A stretch of DNA of 64,000 bases from Bryobacteraceae bacterium (lineage in GTDB: Bacteria > Acidobacteriota > Terriglobia > Bryobacterales > Bryobacteraceae), in the NCBI GenBank assembly GCA_026002875.1, contig BPGE01000001.1:1612001-1676000 (forward strand). The letters are read 5' to 3'. The notes below the pieces were generated by a model. It was not told where the DNA came from. It made no database searches and worked only from the letters and a program-made list of their open reading frames with translations. Below, in pieces: positions 53,187 to 62,906 of this stretch. The translations under genes were made by a program, and so were the position numbers. Each line of letters begins with the position of its first letter. Within the stretch, counting starts at the first letter, position 1.

Positions 53187-55414
53187 ATGGCCCCCCAGCG
53201 CCGCCGGACGAGCCATTCGGCGGTTTTCAGCCCCGCGAGCAGGAGAAATGCCGCGGGCGCATTCCAGACCGGGCGGGTCTCGCGCACGGTGATGCCCGCT
53301 TCGGACAGTTCGATTTCCCTGGCAAGATCCTGGGCGTCGTCCGGCCTGTAGTAACGGCCGCCGGTCTGCGCGGCGAGCCGCTCCAGCAGTTCGCGGTTCT
53401 GCTCCGTCCGGAAGAACTCGCGCGTGCCGTCTTCGCGGCGGAACGTGACGGTGTCGCGGCCGAGCTCCTCCGTGCCTTCGCGCGCCACGGCCTCGGCCAG
53501 GTACGGTCCGGGGCGGGGCGCCCGCCACTGCGCTTCATACACCCCCGGCTCGCCGCGCGCGGGCTGCAGTTCGATCGTGTCGCTGACGCCGCCGGGTCCG
53601 AGCAGGTGCACGCTGACCACCGCGCCCGGGGCGGGCAGGTAGTTCTGATCGCGGACCTCGGCCCGGATCACGGCGGGCTCCTCGCCCGAATAGGTCTGGC
53701 GCGTGGTCATCAGCGTCACGCGCTCTTCCACCCCGCCCGCCAGCCACCGCAACAATTGCTGCCAGAATGTTTCGTGGCTCTGGTCGCGCGCGTCCTGCGC
53801 CATCTGCCAGCGCCACGTGCCGCTGGTGGCGAGCAGGGCGACGCGGCCGCGGCCGTAGTTCTGCGTCACCAGAAGCGGGTGGCGGAGCCGCACGCCGGGA
53901 ATGGCTTCCGCGAGCACCGTCGCGCCAGGCTTCGGCTCGCCCGTCATCTGATAATCCGCCAGGTACGGCAGGGCCTTCCAGCGTGCGGCGTTTTTCTCGG
54001 GGTCTTCTTCAAGGCGCAGCAGAAGGCTCTCGGCGCCGGCGCGCGTCAGCTCGACAGTGGCCGGCTCGCGCCGGAACGTGCCCTTGCGGTCCGGCAGCGT
54101 CACCGGCAGAATCTCGGCGGCGGGCGAGCGCTGCCAGCCTCCGTCGCTCAGCGCGGAGCGGCCCCCGAGGAACAGCACTCCGCCGCCGCGGCGTCCGGCG
54201 AACTCGCGGATCAGGTTCTGCTGCACGGGCGTGAAGTAGCCGGCTTCGACGTTGCCGATGATCAGCGCCTGGAAGGCGAAGAGCTCTTCGACCGTGGAAG
54301 GGAAGCCGCGCTCGAGTTCCTGCGGGGAGCGGATGCCCTGGCGGTAGAAGCGGTTTTCGGTCGTCCGCACGATGCTCGCCAGGTCCAGCTGCGCATCTTC
54401 CTCCGCGGCGCGGCGGATGAATTTCATCTCCCAGCGGGGCTCGCCTTCAAAGTAGAGGATGCGCGGCTTGCGGTCGCGCACGTCCACCAGGCGCTCCACG
54501 CGGTTGTTGCGCGTGTTGGTTTCTCCATCGAGCGGCTGAACGCTGATCTCCAGAGTCTTGACGCCCGCCGCGCCGGCGTTGAGCGGCAGCGTCTCGCGCC
54601 AGGCGTCGCCGTCGGCTGGAAGGCGGATCTCCTTCTGGGCGAGCACGCGATCGCCGTCGCGCACGGTCAGCTTCGCTGCCTTTCCACGGAATCCGCTCTG
54701 GCGGAGCGTGGCCGTCAGCATCAGGCGCGACGAGGGCAGCACGCGCGCCGGCAGGTCGGCGTCGAGGATCTCGATGTCGTTGGCGATGCGCTCCGAGCCG
54801 AAGCCGACGGCATGCACGGGGATGCGCGCGCGGCGCAACGCCTGGATGGTTTCGGGGCCCAGATTGCCTCCGTTGTCGGCGCCGTCGGTCAGCAGCACCA
54901 CCGCGCCGACGGGCATCATGGCGCTCTCCGAGGCGATCTGGCGCAGCGCCGCGCCGAGGTCCGTGCGTTGCGCCGACGGTTCAGCCGGAAGCTGATCGAG
55001 GCGCGAAGGCGCTTCGCCCGCCTGGTAGATGCGGATGGGGAAGCGTTTCTGAAGGTCTTTGGCCAGGCGGTCTTCGAAGAGCGAGCGCGCCTGCCTGTAG
55101 CGCTCCTCGAGCGCCATGCTCTGCGACGTGTCGAAGACGACGGCCACCACGTTCTGCTGCGGCTTCAGCACCGTGACGGAAAGAGCGGGCTGCCACAGCA
55201 GCAGAAGGAGAAGCGCGAGGACGGACCACTCCAGCGCTCCCAGCGCGAGCCTGCGCCGGGCGGGGAGCCCGCCTCTGCGCAAGAACAGCCAGAACACCGC
55301 AGCCGCCAGCGCGGCGAGCCCGAGCAGCAGCAGCGCTGCCGGCCAGCCGCTGGAAAACACAAGCGTGCCTTTCCGGTAGACGGCGAGCGGATAATTGAAG
55401 AGAAATTCGAACAT
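53183..55414 (-). CDS. VWA membrane protein with GATase1-like domain
   Basis: A 743-residue inner-membrane protein. Two helices near 25-43 and 57-76 are followed by a VWA domain with D-T-S-Q-S in VVAVVFDTSQSMALEERY and the Thr/Asp loop VLLTDGADNGG. A beta-sandwich leads to a class-I glutamine amidotransferase-like domain (about 345-560: PRILYFEGEPRWEMKFIRRA, FQALIIGNVEAGYFT, GGGVLFLGGRSAL). No Cys nucleophile is seen in it, so it is probably a non-catalytic version. A C-terminal helix (AAFLLLAGLKTAEWLV) ends the protein. It lies 7 bp after the DUF4159 gene. Confidence 0.87.
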   Translation of the reverse strand: MFEFLFNYPLAVYRKGTLVFSSGWPAALLLLGLAALAAAVFWLFLRRGGLPARRRLALGALEWSVLALLLLLLWQPALSVTVLKPQQNVVAVVFDTSQSMALEERYRQARSLFEDRLAKDLQKRFPIRIYQAGEAPSRLDQLPAEPSAQRTDLGAALRQIASESAMMPVGAVVLLTDGADNGGNLGPETIQALRRARIPVHAVGFGSERIANDIEILDADLPARVLPSSRLMLTATLRQSGFRGKAAKLTVRDGDRVLAQKEIRLPADGDAWRETLPLNAGAAGVKTLEISVQPLDGETNTRNNRVERLVDVRDRKPRILYFEGEPRWEMKFIRRAAEEDAQLDLASIVRTTENRFYRQGIRSPQELERGFPSTVEELFAFQALIIGNVEAGYFTPVQQNLIREFAGRRGGGVLFLGGRSALSDGGWQRSPAAEILPVTLPDRKGTFRREPATVELTRAGAESLLLRLEEDPEKNAARWKALPYLADYQMTGEPKPGATVLAEAIPGVRLRHPLLVTQNYGRGRVALLATSGTWRWQMAQDARDQSHETFWQQLLRWLAGGVEERVTLMTTRQTYSGEEPAVIRAEVRDQNYLPAPGAVVSVHLLGPGGVSDTIELQPARGEPGVYEAQWRAPRPGPYLAEAVAREGTEELGRDTVTFRREDGTREFFRTEQNRELLERLAAQTGGRYYRPDDAQDLAREIELSEAGITVRETRPVWNAPAAFLLLAGLKTAEWLVRRRWGAI

Positions 55415-55421
55415 TTCCCGC

Positions 55422-56225
55422 CTAGTGGGTCATCGCATAGAGGATGTAATTAATGGCCGTGCGGTAGGCCTGCGAAGCGTATTTTTCCGGGTAGTTCGGG
55501 TTGTCCGCCCACTCCCAGGCATCCCCCTGGTCCATGTTGAAGCAGATGGCGATGGCGATGCGGCCGCGGGCGTCGCGCCACGCCCGCCATTTCGGCTCGA
55601 TCCCGTCGTACTCGTAGGTCTTGTGAAAAGGATAATTGACGATGCCGGGCACCTGCACGCGGTCCTTGAGATCGTAGAGGACGTGGAAAATGGGGTCGTC
55701 GTCCTCGATGTCGGTGATGGGGCGGTCGGCGAAGGCCTTGTTGAGGCTTGCGGTGAACAGCTCCCACTCGAAGGTGCCGTGGAAGTCATCGGTCATCAGG
55801 AAGCCGCCGCGGTCGATGAACTCGCGCAGCTTCCTCGCCTGCGCGTCGGGCAGGTCCCAGTGGCCAGGCTCGACGACGTAGACGAACGGGTAGTCGAAGA
55901 TGTCGTCGCTGATCAGGTCGACGACGCGCTCCATCGGGTTGGCGTGAATGCGCGTCAGGCGGATCAGCCCCTGCAGGAACTGCCGGTCGGCCTTCGGATA
56001 GTCGACGGTCCAGGAGCCCCGCATCGCCCAGATGCCCGTGGCGCGGACGTTGGGGTAGCGCAGCCGGGCGAAGTAGAACTCGGTCTTTTCCTGGTAGCCG
56101 GCGGGCGGCGAGTCGTCGTCGTTCTCAGGGAACAGGCGGCGAATATTGCCGTAGCCGCGCTGGAAGGCGAGGAGCGACCCGGCGAGAAGAAGAGCCGCCA
56201 GAAGAAGTGCCACCGGCCTGCGCAT
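55422..56225 (-). CDS. DUF4159-domain exported protein, first gene of the Bat-type operon
   Basis: A 267-residue protein with a signal peptide (MRRPVALLLAALLLAGSLLAFQ) and one DUF4159 domain: TEFYFARLRYPNVRATGIWA, then PFVYVVEPGHWDLPDAQARK, EFIDRGGFLMTDDFHG and NYILYAMTH. The fold is GATase/ThuA-like. Such proteins are regularly found with MoxR, DUF58 and VWA genes in Bacteroidetes and Acidobacteria, and their function is not known. The ATG at 56225 gives the signal peptide; longer in-frame starts have no leader character. A candidate promoter lies at 56253-56280. Confidence 0.9.
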   Translation of the reverse strand: MRRPVALLLAALLLAGSLLAFQRGYGNIRRLFPENDDDSPPAGYQEKTEFYFARLRYPNVRATGIWAMRGSWTVDYPKADRQFLQGLIRLTRIHANPMERVVDLISDDIFDYPFVYVVEPGHWDLPDAQARKLREFIDRGGFLMTDDFHGTFEWELFTASLNKAFADRPITDIEDDDPIFHVLYDLKDRVQVPGIVNYPFHKTYEYDGIEPKWRAWRDARGRIAIAICFNMDQGDAWEWADNPNYPEKYASQAYRTAINYILYAMTH

Positions 56226-56252
56226 AGAAGTTAGATGCCCCCAGTGGGCTTT

Positions 56253-56280
56253 AGGATAGCAGACGCCTGACAGCAGACAA
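56253..56280 (-). promoter_or_regulatory. Candidate promoter of the Bat-type operon
   Basis: On the minus strand TTGTCT (56275-56280) and TATCCT (56253-56258) are separated by 16 bp; each matches the sigma70 boxes at four of six positions. Start of transcription would be near 56246, about 20 nt before the DUF4159 ATG. Confidence 0.4.
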
Positions 56281-56299
56281 CCGTTACGCGGGAAGGAAC

Positions 56300-56319
56300 G
56301 GCCGGCCGCAGCGCCGGCC
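56300..56319 (-). terminator. Hairpin after the aminotransferase gene
   Basis: A perfect 7-bp stem (GGCCGGC with GCCGGCC, 6-nt loop) lies about 90 bp after the aminotransferase stop and before the Bat operon promoter. It is followed on the minus strand by GTTCCTTCC, not a clean T-run, so termination efficiency is doubtful. Confidence 0.4.
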
Positions 56320-56406
56320 CATCCGGTCAGGTTCGGCCCGGATCCGGCCCCCGGCTGCGCGGCGCCGTCCGGGAAGAATCGCTTCAGGAAGAAAGGCGGA
56401 GCCCGC

Positions 56407-57477
56407 TCACAGCGCCGCCCGCAACCGCTCCACGTCGCTCGCGTCGTTGTAGAAATGCGTCGAGACCCGCAGCATCCCGTGGCGGGCGGAGACAAGAATG
56501 CGCCGCTCTTTCAGCCGCGCCGCCTGAGCCGGGGCGTCATCGCAGGGCGCGGCGACGATCGGCGAATCTCCATACGGCAGCGCGTCCGGCAACAGCGCCC
56601 GCACCTGCGCCGCCAGTTCCAGCACCCGCTGTTCAATCGCCTTTGGTCCCAGCTCGAGCATCAGGTCGACGCTCGCCTCCAGCCCGTACAGCAGCGCCGA
56701 CGGCAGCATCCCGCCCTCGTACTTCTCGGCCGAGTCCTTCAGCTCCGGCGTCCCGCGCCACAGCTGGTTCACGTTCCGCCAGCCGTGGTGCGACCGCCAG
56801 CCGATCGCGAGCGGCTTCAGCTGCGCGCGCAGCCTCTCATGCACGGCGGCGAAGGCGATTCCGTTCGGCGCCAGCATCCACTTGTAGCAGTTCACCGCCA
56901 GCATGTCGGGCTGGATCCGCCCGAAGTCGAACTGCAGCGCGCCGCAATGCTGCGTGCCGTCCACAAAGAGCGGCACGGCCCGCCTCTGGCATTCAGCGCT
57001 GATCTCTTCAAGCGGCGCCCGGTAACCGGTCGTGTAGTTCACCGCGCTGATGGCCACCAGGCTCGTGCGCGGCGTCATCCGCTCCAGCAGCCTTCCCGCC
57101 GGCGCTTCCACCAGTTCGAGCCCCGCGAACAGAGGCGCATAGATCTGGTTCGGAAACTCGTGCTCGTACGTCAGCACCTCGGCGCCTTCCCGCCACCGGA
57201 TGCCGTGCATCAGCACCGCGAGCGCCGACGATGCGTTCGGGAAAAACGCGATGTCGTCCGCCGTGGCATGGATCAGCCGCGCAATCTTCTCCCGCAGCCG
57301 GTCATGATCGTCGAACCAGGCGAGGAAATCCGCGCAGGCGGTGCGGTTGCGCCGCTCAAAGTGTTCCGCCACGGCTTCCACCGTGCGCGTGGAAAGCTGG
57401 CCGAAGGTGGCCGTGTTGAGATACGTCCATTCGCGCAGGGCAGGGAAGAGGGCGCGCGCAGCCGCCCAGTCCGGCAT
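56407..57477 (-). CDS. Class V aminotransferase-like PLP enzyme
   Basis: A 356-residue cytoplasmic PLP-dependent enzyme of the class V aminotransferase/cysteine desulfurase fold. Visible are the cofactor-binding FFPNASSALAVLMHG, the PLP-ring Asp D173 in PLFVDGTQHCGAL and the Schiff-base Lys K199 in MLAVNCYKWMLAPNG. It lacks the Cys-loop motif of NifS/SufS desulfurases, so it is more like kynureninase- or isopenicillin-epimerase-type members. The substrate is unknown. ATGA overlap with proS, so the pair is coupled. Confidence 0.9.
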   Translation of the reverse strand: MPDWAAARALFPALREWTYLNTATFGQLSTRTVEAVAEHFERRNRTACADFLAWFDDHDRLREKIARLIHATADDIAFFPNASSALAVLMHGIRWREGAEVLTYEHEFPNQIYAPLFAGLELVEAPAGRLLERMTPRTSLVAISAVNYTTGYRAPLEEISAECQRRAVPLFVDGTQHCGALQFDFGRIQPDMLAVNCYKWMLAPNGIAFAAVHERLRAQLKPLAIGWRSHHGWRNVNQLWRGTPELKDSAEKYEGGMLPSALLYGLEASVDLMLELGPKAIEQRVLELAAQVRALLPDALPYGDSPIVAAPCDDAPAQAARLKERRILVSARHGMLRVSTHFYNDASDVERLRAAL

Positions 57478-59201
57478 CAGTGCCTCGCCTGCGGACGCGC
57501 CCGCTCGATCGCTTCGCGGATGGCAGCCGCCGCGCCTTCCGCGGGAATCTCGGCCACCTCGCGCGTGCGCCGGTTCACCAGCTCCAGCTTTCCCTCGGCC
57601 AGCTTCCGCCCCAGATTCACGCGGAAGGGGATGCCGATCAGATCGGCGTCCTTGAACTTCACCCCGGGGCTCAGGTCGCGGTCGTCATAGAGCACGTCCA
57701 CGCCAGCCTTCTGCAGCTCCGCATACAGCCGGTCCGCCGCTTCCCGCAGCGCGGGGTCGCTGCTCTTGACCGGGGTCAGCACCACTTCGAACGGCGCGAT
57801 CGACACGGGCAGCGCCATGCCGTCCTTGTCCGAATACAGCTCCACCGCCGCGCACAGCACGCGCTCGACGCCGATCCCGTAGCTGCCCATGATCACCGGC
57901 GTTTCCACGCCGTTCTGGTCCAGCACGCTCAGCCCCATCGCGTGCGAGTACTTGTAGCCCAGCTTGAAAATGTGGCCGATCTCGACGCACTTGATGATCT
58001 CCAGAGGCGCGCCGGTTTCGAGCTCCGTGTCTCCCGGCGCCACCTGGCGCAGATCGTGCCATTCGCCCTGAAAATCCTCGTCCGGCGTGACGTTCTTCAG
58101 GTGGTAGTCATCCCTGTTCGCGCCGCAGACCATGTTCTTGCGCCCGCGCAACGCCTCGTCGACCAGAATCCGCACGCCCTTCAGCCCAACCGGCCCCAGC
58201 GAGCCGGCGGACGCGCCGAACAGCTCCCGCATCTCTTCCGGATGCGCCGGACGGAACTCCTGGCACCCGGCTGCCGACTGGAACTTCGTCTCCGACAGCT
58301 GATGGTCGCCCCGCAGCAGCGCCACGACGGGCTGGCTGTCGGCGATCAGGCACAGCGTCTTGATCAGCGACGTCTGCGGCAGCCCGAGGAAGCCCGCCAC
58401 CTCCTCGATCGACTTCTGGTCCGGCGTGTGCACGAGTTCCGGTGCGAGGTCTCCTTCCGGATCCGGCGCCTCCGGCGGCTTCGGGCGCGACACCGCCTTC
58501 TCCAGGTTCGCCGCGTAGCCGGTCTGCCGGCACAGCACGACATAATCCTCGCCCGCTTCCGTCGCGACCATGAACTCCTGCGACTGCGAGCCGCCCATCG
58601 CGCCGGAGTGCGCTTCCACGGCCACATACTCCAGTCCGCAGCGGTCGAAGATCCGGCAGTAAGCGATGCGGTGCTTCTCGTAGGACTCGTCCAGCCCCTC
58701 GGGACCGAGGTCGAACGAGTAGGAGTCCTTCATGAGGAACTGCCGCACCCGCAGCAGGCCCGATTTCGGCCGCGGCTCGTCGCGGAATTTCGTCTGGATC
58801 TGATACCAGATCTGCGGCAACTGCTTGTAGGAACGCAGCTCGCCCCGGGCGATGAACGTCATCACTTCTTCATGCGTCATTCCAAGGCAAAGCGGCCGTC
58901 CGTAGCGGTCTTTCAGCCGGAACAGGTTGTCTCCCATCACCTCGTAACGGCCGGATTCCTGCCAGACTTCCGCGGGATTCAGCGCGGCCAGGTGAAATTC
59001 CTGCGCCCCGATGGCGTCCATTTCCTCGCGGATGATCTGCTGGATTTTCAGCATGGACCGCTGGGCGAGATACAGGTAATTGTAAATTCCGGCGCCGAGC
59101 TGGCGGATATAGCCGGCGCGCAGCAGCATCTGATGGCTGACAACTTCCGCCTCCGCGGGCGTTTCACGGAGCGTTGGAATGAAAGCGCGGGACCACAGCA
59201 T
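57477..59201 (-). CDS. proS: Prolyl-tRNA synthetase
   Basis: Class II aminoacyl-tRNA synthetase of 574 residues that charges tRNA-Pro. It is the bacterial long form, with an insertion editing domain (about 225-395, YbaK-like, including VPTLR-independent [20 protein letters not shown]). The catalytic core shows [20 protein letters not shown] and [21 protein letters not shown] (motif 2), [13 protein letters not shown], and motif 3 [14 protein letters not shown]. The C-terminal anticodon-binding domain contains [22 protein letters not shown]. Length matches E. coli ProRS. AAGGG lies upstream of the ATG. Confidence 0.98.
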   Translation of the reverse strand: MLWSRAFIPTLRETPAEAEVVSHQMLLRAGYIRQLGAGIYNYLYLAQRSMLKIQQIIREEMDAIGAQEFHLAALNPAEVWQESGRYEVMGDNLFRLKDRYGRPLCLGMTHEEVMTFIARGELRSYKQLPQIWYQIQTKFRDEPRPKSGLLRVRQFLMKDSYSFDLGPEGLDESYEKHRIAYCRIFDRCGLEYVAVEAHSGAMGGSQSQEFMVATEAGEDYVVLCRQTGYAANLEKAVSRPKPPEAPDPEGDLAPELVHTPDQKSIEEVAGFLGLPQTSLIKTLCLIADSQPVVALLRGDHQLSETKFQSAAGCQEFRPAHPEEMRELFGASAGSLGPVGLKGVRILVDEALRGRKNMVCGANRDDYHLKNVTPDEDFQGEWHDLRQVAPGDTELETGAPLEIIKCVEIGHIFKLGYKYSHAMGLSVLDQNGVETPVIMGSYGIGVERVLCAAVELYSDKDGMALPVSIAPFEVVLTPVKSSDPALREAADRLYAELQKAGVDVLYDDRDLSPGVKFKDADLIGIPFRVNLGRKLAEGKLELVNRRTREVAEIPAEGAAAAIREAIERARPQARH

Positions 59202-59249
59202 GGTAAACCCTTGAGTGTAGCACGCAGGCCCCGGCCGCCTGTCCCGGGC

Positions 59250-59780
59250 TCAGCGCCGCGCCGCGAACAGCCTTCCCAGCCGGAGGGCGCCGCCCGCGGC
59301 GGCTGCGGCGAACAGAAACAGCGAGCTCCAGACGAGGATTTCCCCGCGCCTCCGGTCCGCCGGCTTCGGGACCGGCGGAAACGGCGCGTCCGGATCCAGC
59401 ATCCGCACGAGCAGCCTCAGCCGCGTCACGCGTCCGCTCCCGTTTCTCGCCTGCGCGACCAGCACCAGCTCGCGCGGCGTCCCGGCGCGGTACGCCAGGG
59501 CGCCCGCCCGTCCGTAGCCCGTCGCTCCGAGTTCTTCATACGCCTGCCCCCCGATCCAGGCGTCCACCGATTCCGCCGGCAGAAGCAGCAGCCGGACGTC
59601 TCCTCCCCGCAGCACCCGGAACTGGCAGGCCACTTTCACTGGTCCCTTCTGCGCCGGCACCGCGAGCGTCCGCGCCTGCCCCGGCGCCACTTCCACCAGA
59701 TCGTCGAACACCGTGACGGCAGGGGCGGCGGCGGACGCCGCCTGCAGCGCCAGCACGCAAAGCCCGGTCAACAGCCTCAT
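59250..59780 (-). CDS. Small exported membrane-anchored protein of unknown function
   Basis: A 176-residue protein with a signal peptide (MRLLTGLCVLALQAASAAAP), a beta-rich domain of about 115 residues (VTVFDDLVEVAPGQARTLAV, then FRVLRGGDVRLLLLPAESVD) and one C-terminal helix (ILVWSSLFLFAAAAAGGALRLG) followed by basic residues, so it is an inner-membrane protein facing the periplasm. The body resembles a GOLD- or emp24-like beta-sandwich in general layout, but I cannot assign a family. It overlaps the amidohydrolase stop (ATGA), and proS follows after 48 bp. Confidence 0.75.
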   Translation of the reverse strand: MRLLTGLCVLALQAASAAAPAVTVFDDLVEVAPGQARTLAVPAQKGPVKVACQFRVLRGGDVRLLLLPAESVDAWIGGQAYEELGATGYGRAGALAYRAGTPRELVLVAQARNGSGRVTRLRLLVRMLDPDAPFPPVPKPADRRRGEILVWSSLFLFAAAAAGGALRLGRLFAARR

Positions 59781-61402
59781 TGGCCCCCGGACGCCAGGCG
59801 CCCGCCAATGTAGTGCATTCTGACCCGCGCCTGCAGGATTTCCTTTGGAGGAATCGTCAGAAGATCCCGGTCCAGCACGATGAAATCCGCGTATTTGCCC
59901 GGCTCGAGCGTGCCCCGGACTTTTTCTTCAAACGCTGCATAGGCCGCGTGAATGGTCCAGGATTCCAGCGCTTCTTCCCGGCTCATTTTCTGGTCCGGCA
60001 TCCAGCCGCCCGGCGGATTTCCCTCCCTGTCCTGCCGCGTGATGGATGCATGAAATCCGAAGAAAGGATTCGGCTCTTCCACCGGAAAATCACTGCCGTT
60101 GGGAACCGGAATTCCCAGCGCAAGGAACCTCTTCCACGCGTACGCGCCCGCCACGCGGTCCGGGCCCAGCCGCGCCTCGGCCCAGCGCATGTCGCTGGTG
60201 GCGTGCGCAGCCTGGATGGCCGGGATCACCGAGTATTCCCTGAACAGCCGGAAGTCCGGCAGCGACACCACCTGCGCGTGTTCGATCCGGAACCGGCGGT
60301 CGTTGGCGCCGCCCAGAGCCGCCGCATATGCGTCCAGCACGATCCGGTTGGCCCGGTCGCCGATGGCGTGCGTGCAGACCTGGAATCCGTGCTGAACCGC
60401 CTCGCGCGCCACTTTCTCGATCTCCTCCTTCGGAGTGATCAGCAGCCCCGTGTTCTGTTTATCGTCCGAGTAGGGCTGCCACAGGGCCGCCCCGCGCGAT
60501 CCCAGCGCTCCGTCTGCATACAGCTTGATGGCGCGCACGGTCAGAAACGGCCCGATTTCCGGCCCCTTCCGGAGATACTCCCGCCACAGCGGTCCCGCGC
60601 CGCCGATCATGGCGTAAATCCGGATCGGCAGTCTGCCTTCCGCCAGCAGCTCGCGGTAGGCGCGCAGATCCTCGGCCGAAACGCCCGCGTCATGCACGCC
60701 CGCCAGCCCCAGCCGCGCGCACTCGCGCGCCGCCAGTTCGAGCTGCCGTTTGATCTGCGCATGCGACGGCGGCGGCATTTTGTCCCGGACGAGCCCCATC
60801 GCCCGGTCGATCAGGACTCCGGTGGCCCGCCCCTGCGCGTCGCGGATGATCTTGCCTCCCGGCGGATCCGGCGTCCAGTCGTCGATTCCCGCCAGCTTCA
60901 GCGCCAGCGAGTTCACCCACGCCGCATGCCCGTCCACCCGCGAAAGGAAGACCGGGTGGTCCGGCGCGGCGCTGTCGAGATCCTTCGCCGACGGAAACGC
61001 GCCGCCCCAGTTCGTCTGGTCCCAGTTCCGCGCCACGATCCACTCGCCTTTGGGCGCGGCTGCCGCCCGCTCCTTCACGTAGGCGGCGATCTCCGCCACG
61101 GATTTCACATTCCGCAGATCGCGCGATTCGAGCAGCGCTCCCAGCCCGCGCATGTGGGCGTGCGAGTCGATGAAGGAAGGAAACACCGCCGCTCCGGCCA
61201 GATCCAGCCGCTTCGTTGAAGGACCCGCGTGCCGCAGAGCCGCATCGCCCAGCGCCACGACGCGGCCGTCCTTCACTGCCATGGCGGAAACCGGCTTCGC
61301 GCGCGCCGTCGCGTAGATCCGCGCGTTGACCACCAGCAGATCCGCTTCCGCCGCCGGCTGCGCCCCGGCGGCGAGCGCCGCAAGGAATACAATGGGGAGC
61401 AT
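59777..61402 (-). CDS. Exported amidohydrolase, YtcJ-like
   Basis: A 541-residue metal-dependent hydrolase of the amidohydrolase 3 group (YtcJ/N-substituted formamide deformylase-like). A short signal peptide (MLPIVFLAALAAGAQP) comes first. H81-x-H83 in FPSFIDSHAHMRGLG is the metal motif, with VCTHAIGDRANR and FRIEHAQVV giving later His ligands and NGSDFPVEEPNPFFGF the final Asp. An N-terminal beta domain (ADLLVVNARIYAT) and a closing one (GKYADFIVLDRDLLTIP) flank the barrel. The start codon overlaps that of the divergent gene, with no upstream room for a normal leader. Confidence 0.9.
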   Translation of the reverse strand: MLPIVFLAALAAGAQPAAEADLLVVNARIYATARAKPVSAMAVKDGRVVALGDAALRHAGPSTKRLDLAGAAVFPSFIDSHAHMRGLGALLESRDLRNVKSVAEIAAYVKERAAAAPKGEWIVARNWDQTNWGGAFPSAKDLDSAAPDHPVFLSRVDGHAAWVNSLALKLAGIDDWTPDPPGGKIIRDAQGRATGVLIDRAMGLVRDKMPPPSHAQIKRQLELAARECARLGLAGVHDAGVSAEDLRAYRELLAEGRLPIRIYAMIGGAGPLWREYLRKGPEIGPFLTVRAIKLYADGALGSRGAALWQPYSDDKQNTGLLITPKEEIEKVAREAVQHGFQVCTHAIGDRANRIVLDAYAAALGGANDRRFRIEHAQVVSLPDFRLFREYSVIPAIQAAHATSDMRWAEARLGPDRVAGAYAWKRFLALGIPVPNGSDFPVEEPNPFFGFHASITRQDREGNPPGGWMPDQKMSREEALESWTIHAAYAAFEEKVRGTLEPGKYADFIVLDRDLLTIPPKEILQARVRMHYIGGRLASGGQ

Positions 61403-62321
61403 GGATGACAGTATTCCACAGGCATCCGTGCGCAGTGCGATCTCTTACGAAGGCTGGCGCGCGTGGGTGGCTGCGGGTTCGGCCATCGTGCTGGGCCTTC
61501 TGTTCCTGGTGGCGGGCATCTGGAAGCTGAGCGATCCTTTCGCCACCGAAGCCCGCATGACGCAGGCGCTGATTCCGAAGCCGCTGGCCATGCCCGTGGC
61601 GCTGCTGGCCGGCATCGGCGAAACCTGGGCGGGCATCCTCCTGCTCGTCCCCCGCTGGCGGCGCTGGGGCGCGTGGCTCGCCGGCATCGCGCTGGTTCTC
61701 TTCATGGCCTATTTCGCCGTCTTCTACAATCAGCTCCGCGGCGAAGACTGCAGCTGCTTCCCCTGGCTGAAGCGCGTCGTCGGCGTCGAGTTCTTTGTCA
61801 GCGACGCGCTGATGCTTCTGGCGGCCGTGTTCGCCGGCGTCTGGTCGGTCCGTTCCTCGAACATGAAGCAGGCGGGCATGGCGCTGGCCGCCATTGTCGT
61901 CATGGCGCTCGCCGTGTACGGCGCGACGCTCACGCAGCGCGGCAACGTGCAGGTTCCCGCCAGCATCACCGTCGACAGCAAACCCTTCCCGCTGCGCGAG
62001 GGTCGCGTGCTGCTCTACTTCTTCGACCCCGAGTGCATGCACTGCTTCCAGGGCGCCAGAGAGCTCGGCTCCTACTCGTGGAAAGACGTGCGCGTCGTCG
62101 TCGCCCCGACGGTCAACCCGCACTGGACGCTCGCGTTCCTCCGCGACACCGGCCTGCGCGCAGGCGTCACGTTCGAAGCCGCCCGGTTGCGCGAAACCTT
62201 CCGCTTCGGCGATCCCCCGTACGGCGTGGCCGTCGAAAATGGCCGCGTCCTGGCCACGTTCACCTTCGCCGAGGGCGAGAATGTCGCGGACATCCTGAAA
62301 AAAGCCGGCTGGATCGAGTAG
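61392..62321 (+). CDS. MauE/DoxX membrane domain fused to thioredoxin-like domain
   Basis: A 309-residue inner-membrane protein. Four helices (about 25-45, 60-85, 87-105, 125-145) form a MauE/DoxX-like domain, including VAGIWKLSDPFAT, IGETWAGILLL and EDCSCFPWLKRVVG. After another helix the C-terminal part (about 195-305) is thioredoxin-like, with C-x-x-C in LLYFFDPECMHCFQGARELG. Such fusions pass reducing power across the membrane for disulphide handling. AAGGA precedes the ATG at 61392; the ATG at 61401 is an alternative and overlaps the divergent gene's ATG (CATG). Confidence 0.85.
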   Translation: MGSMDDSIPQASVRSAISYEGWRAWVAAGSAIVLGLLFLVAGIWKLSDPFATEARMTQALIPKPLAMPVALLAGIGETWAGILLLVPRWRRWGAWLAGIALVLFMAYFAVFYNQLRGEDCSCFPWLKRVVGVEFFVSDALMLLAAVFAGVWSVRSSNMKQAGMALAAIVVMALAVYGATLTQRGNVQVPASITVDSKPFPLREGRVLLYFFDPECMHCFQGARELGSYSWKDVRVVVAPTVNPHWTLAFLRDTGLRAGVTFEAARLRETFRFGDPPYGVAVENGRVLATFTFAEGENVADILKKAGWIE

Positions 62322-62330
62322 CCCCCGCCT

Positions 62331-62804
62331 TCAGTCCGGAAGCTGCATCCCGCGCCGCCTCGCGTATTCGCGCCCCAGCTCCTGCAGCGTCTCCGGGCTC
62401 ATCCACTCCCGCACCAGCCCGAACAGCACCCGCTCTTCCACGGCGAAATGCTCCCGCACGAGCTCCATCAGCCGTCCGAGCATCGCCCGCGCCCGCGCCG
62501 TCTGGCGCTGTTTCCGGAGCTCTTCCAGCAGCGCCCGCATCTCCTGATGCTCGCCGTACATCGCCTCCAGCGTCCCCCGCACCGCCGCCGGCGCCTCTTC
62601 CAGCCGCCCGAACAGAAGCTGATCCTCTTCCACGGCGTGCGCCTGCAGCACGGCTTCCAGAGCCGCGGCGCACTCCTGCAGCCCGCACAGGCTCATCCTC
62701 GCCATCCGCCGCTCCTGATGCCGGATCAGCGCCAGGATGCAGCCGTGCTCGCCCAACAGCAGATCGATCAGATCCGCGCCTGTCTGCGCCGTGGTCCTGT
62801 TCAT
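62331..62804 (-). CDS. Hemerythrin HHE-domain protein
   Basis: A 157-residue cytoplasmic four-helix protein with the His/Glu pattern of a hemerythrin-like diiron site: LLLGEHGCILALIRHQERR in helix 1, LQAHAVEEDQLLF in helix 2, MYGEHQEMRALLEEL in helix 3 and LVREHFAVEERVLF in helix 4. It may bind oxygen or nitric oxide or protect iron-sulphur centres. The ATG at 62804 is chosen because it starts the domain; longer in-frame sequence upstream has no family resemblance. It is convergent with the MauE/thioredoxin gene, the two stops being 9 bp apart. Confidence 0.9.
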   Translation of the reverse strand: MNRTTAQTGADLIDLLLGEHGCILALIRHQERRMARMSLCGLQECAAALEAVLQAHAVEEDQLLFGRLEEAPAAVRGTLEAMYGEHQEMRALLEELRKQRQTARARAMLGRLMELVREHFAVEERVLFGLVREWMSPETLQELGREYARRRGMQLPD

Positions 62805-62906
62805 GCCCCGCTGACGAATTCCATTTTGCCAGATTCCGGTCTGATTCACCAGGAATCTTTCGCCCGTCCGCCCCGGCCGTTTTGATAGCATGGCGGATGC
62901 GCAGCC

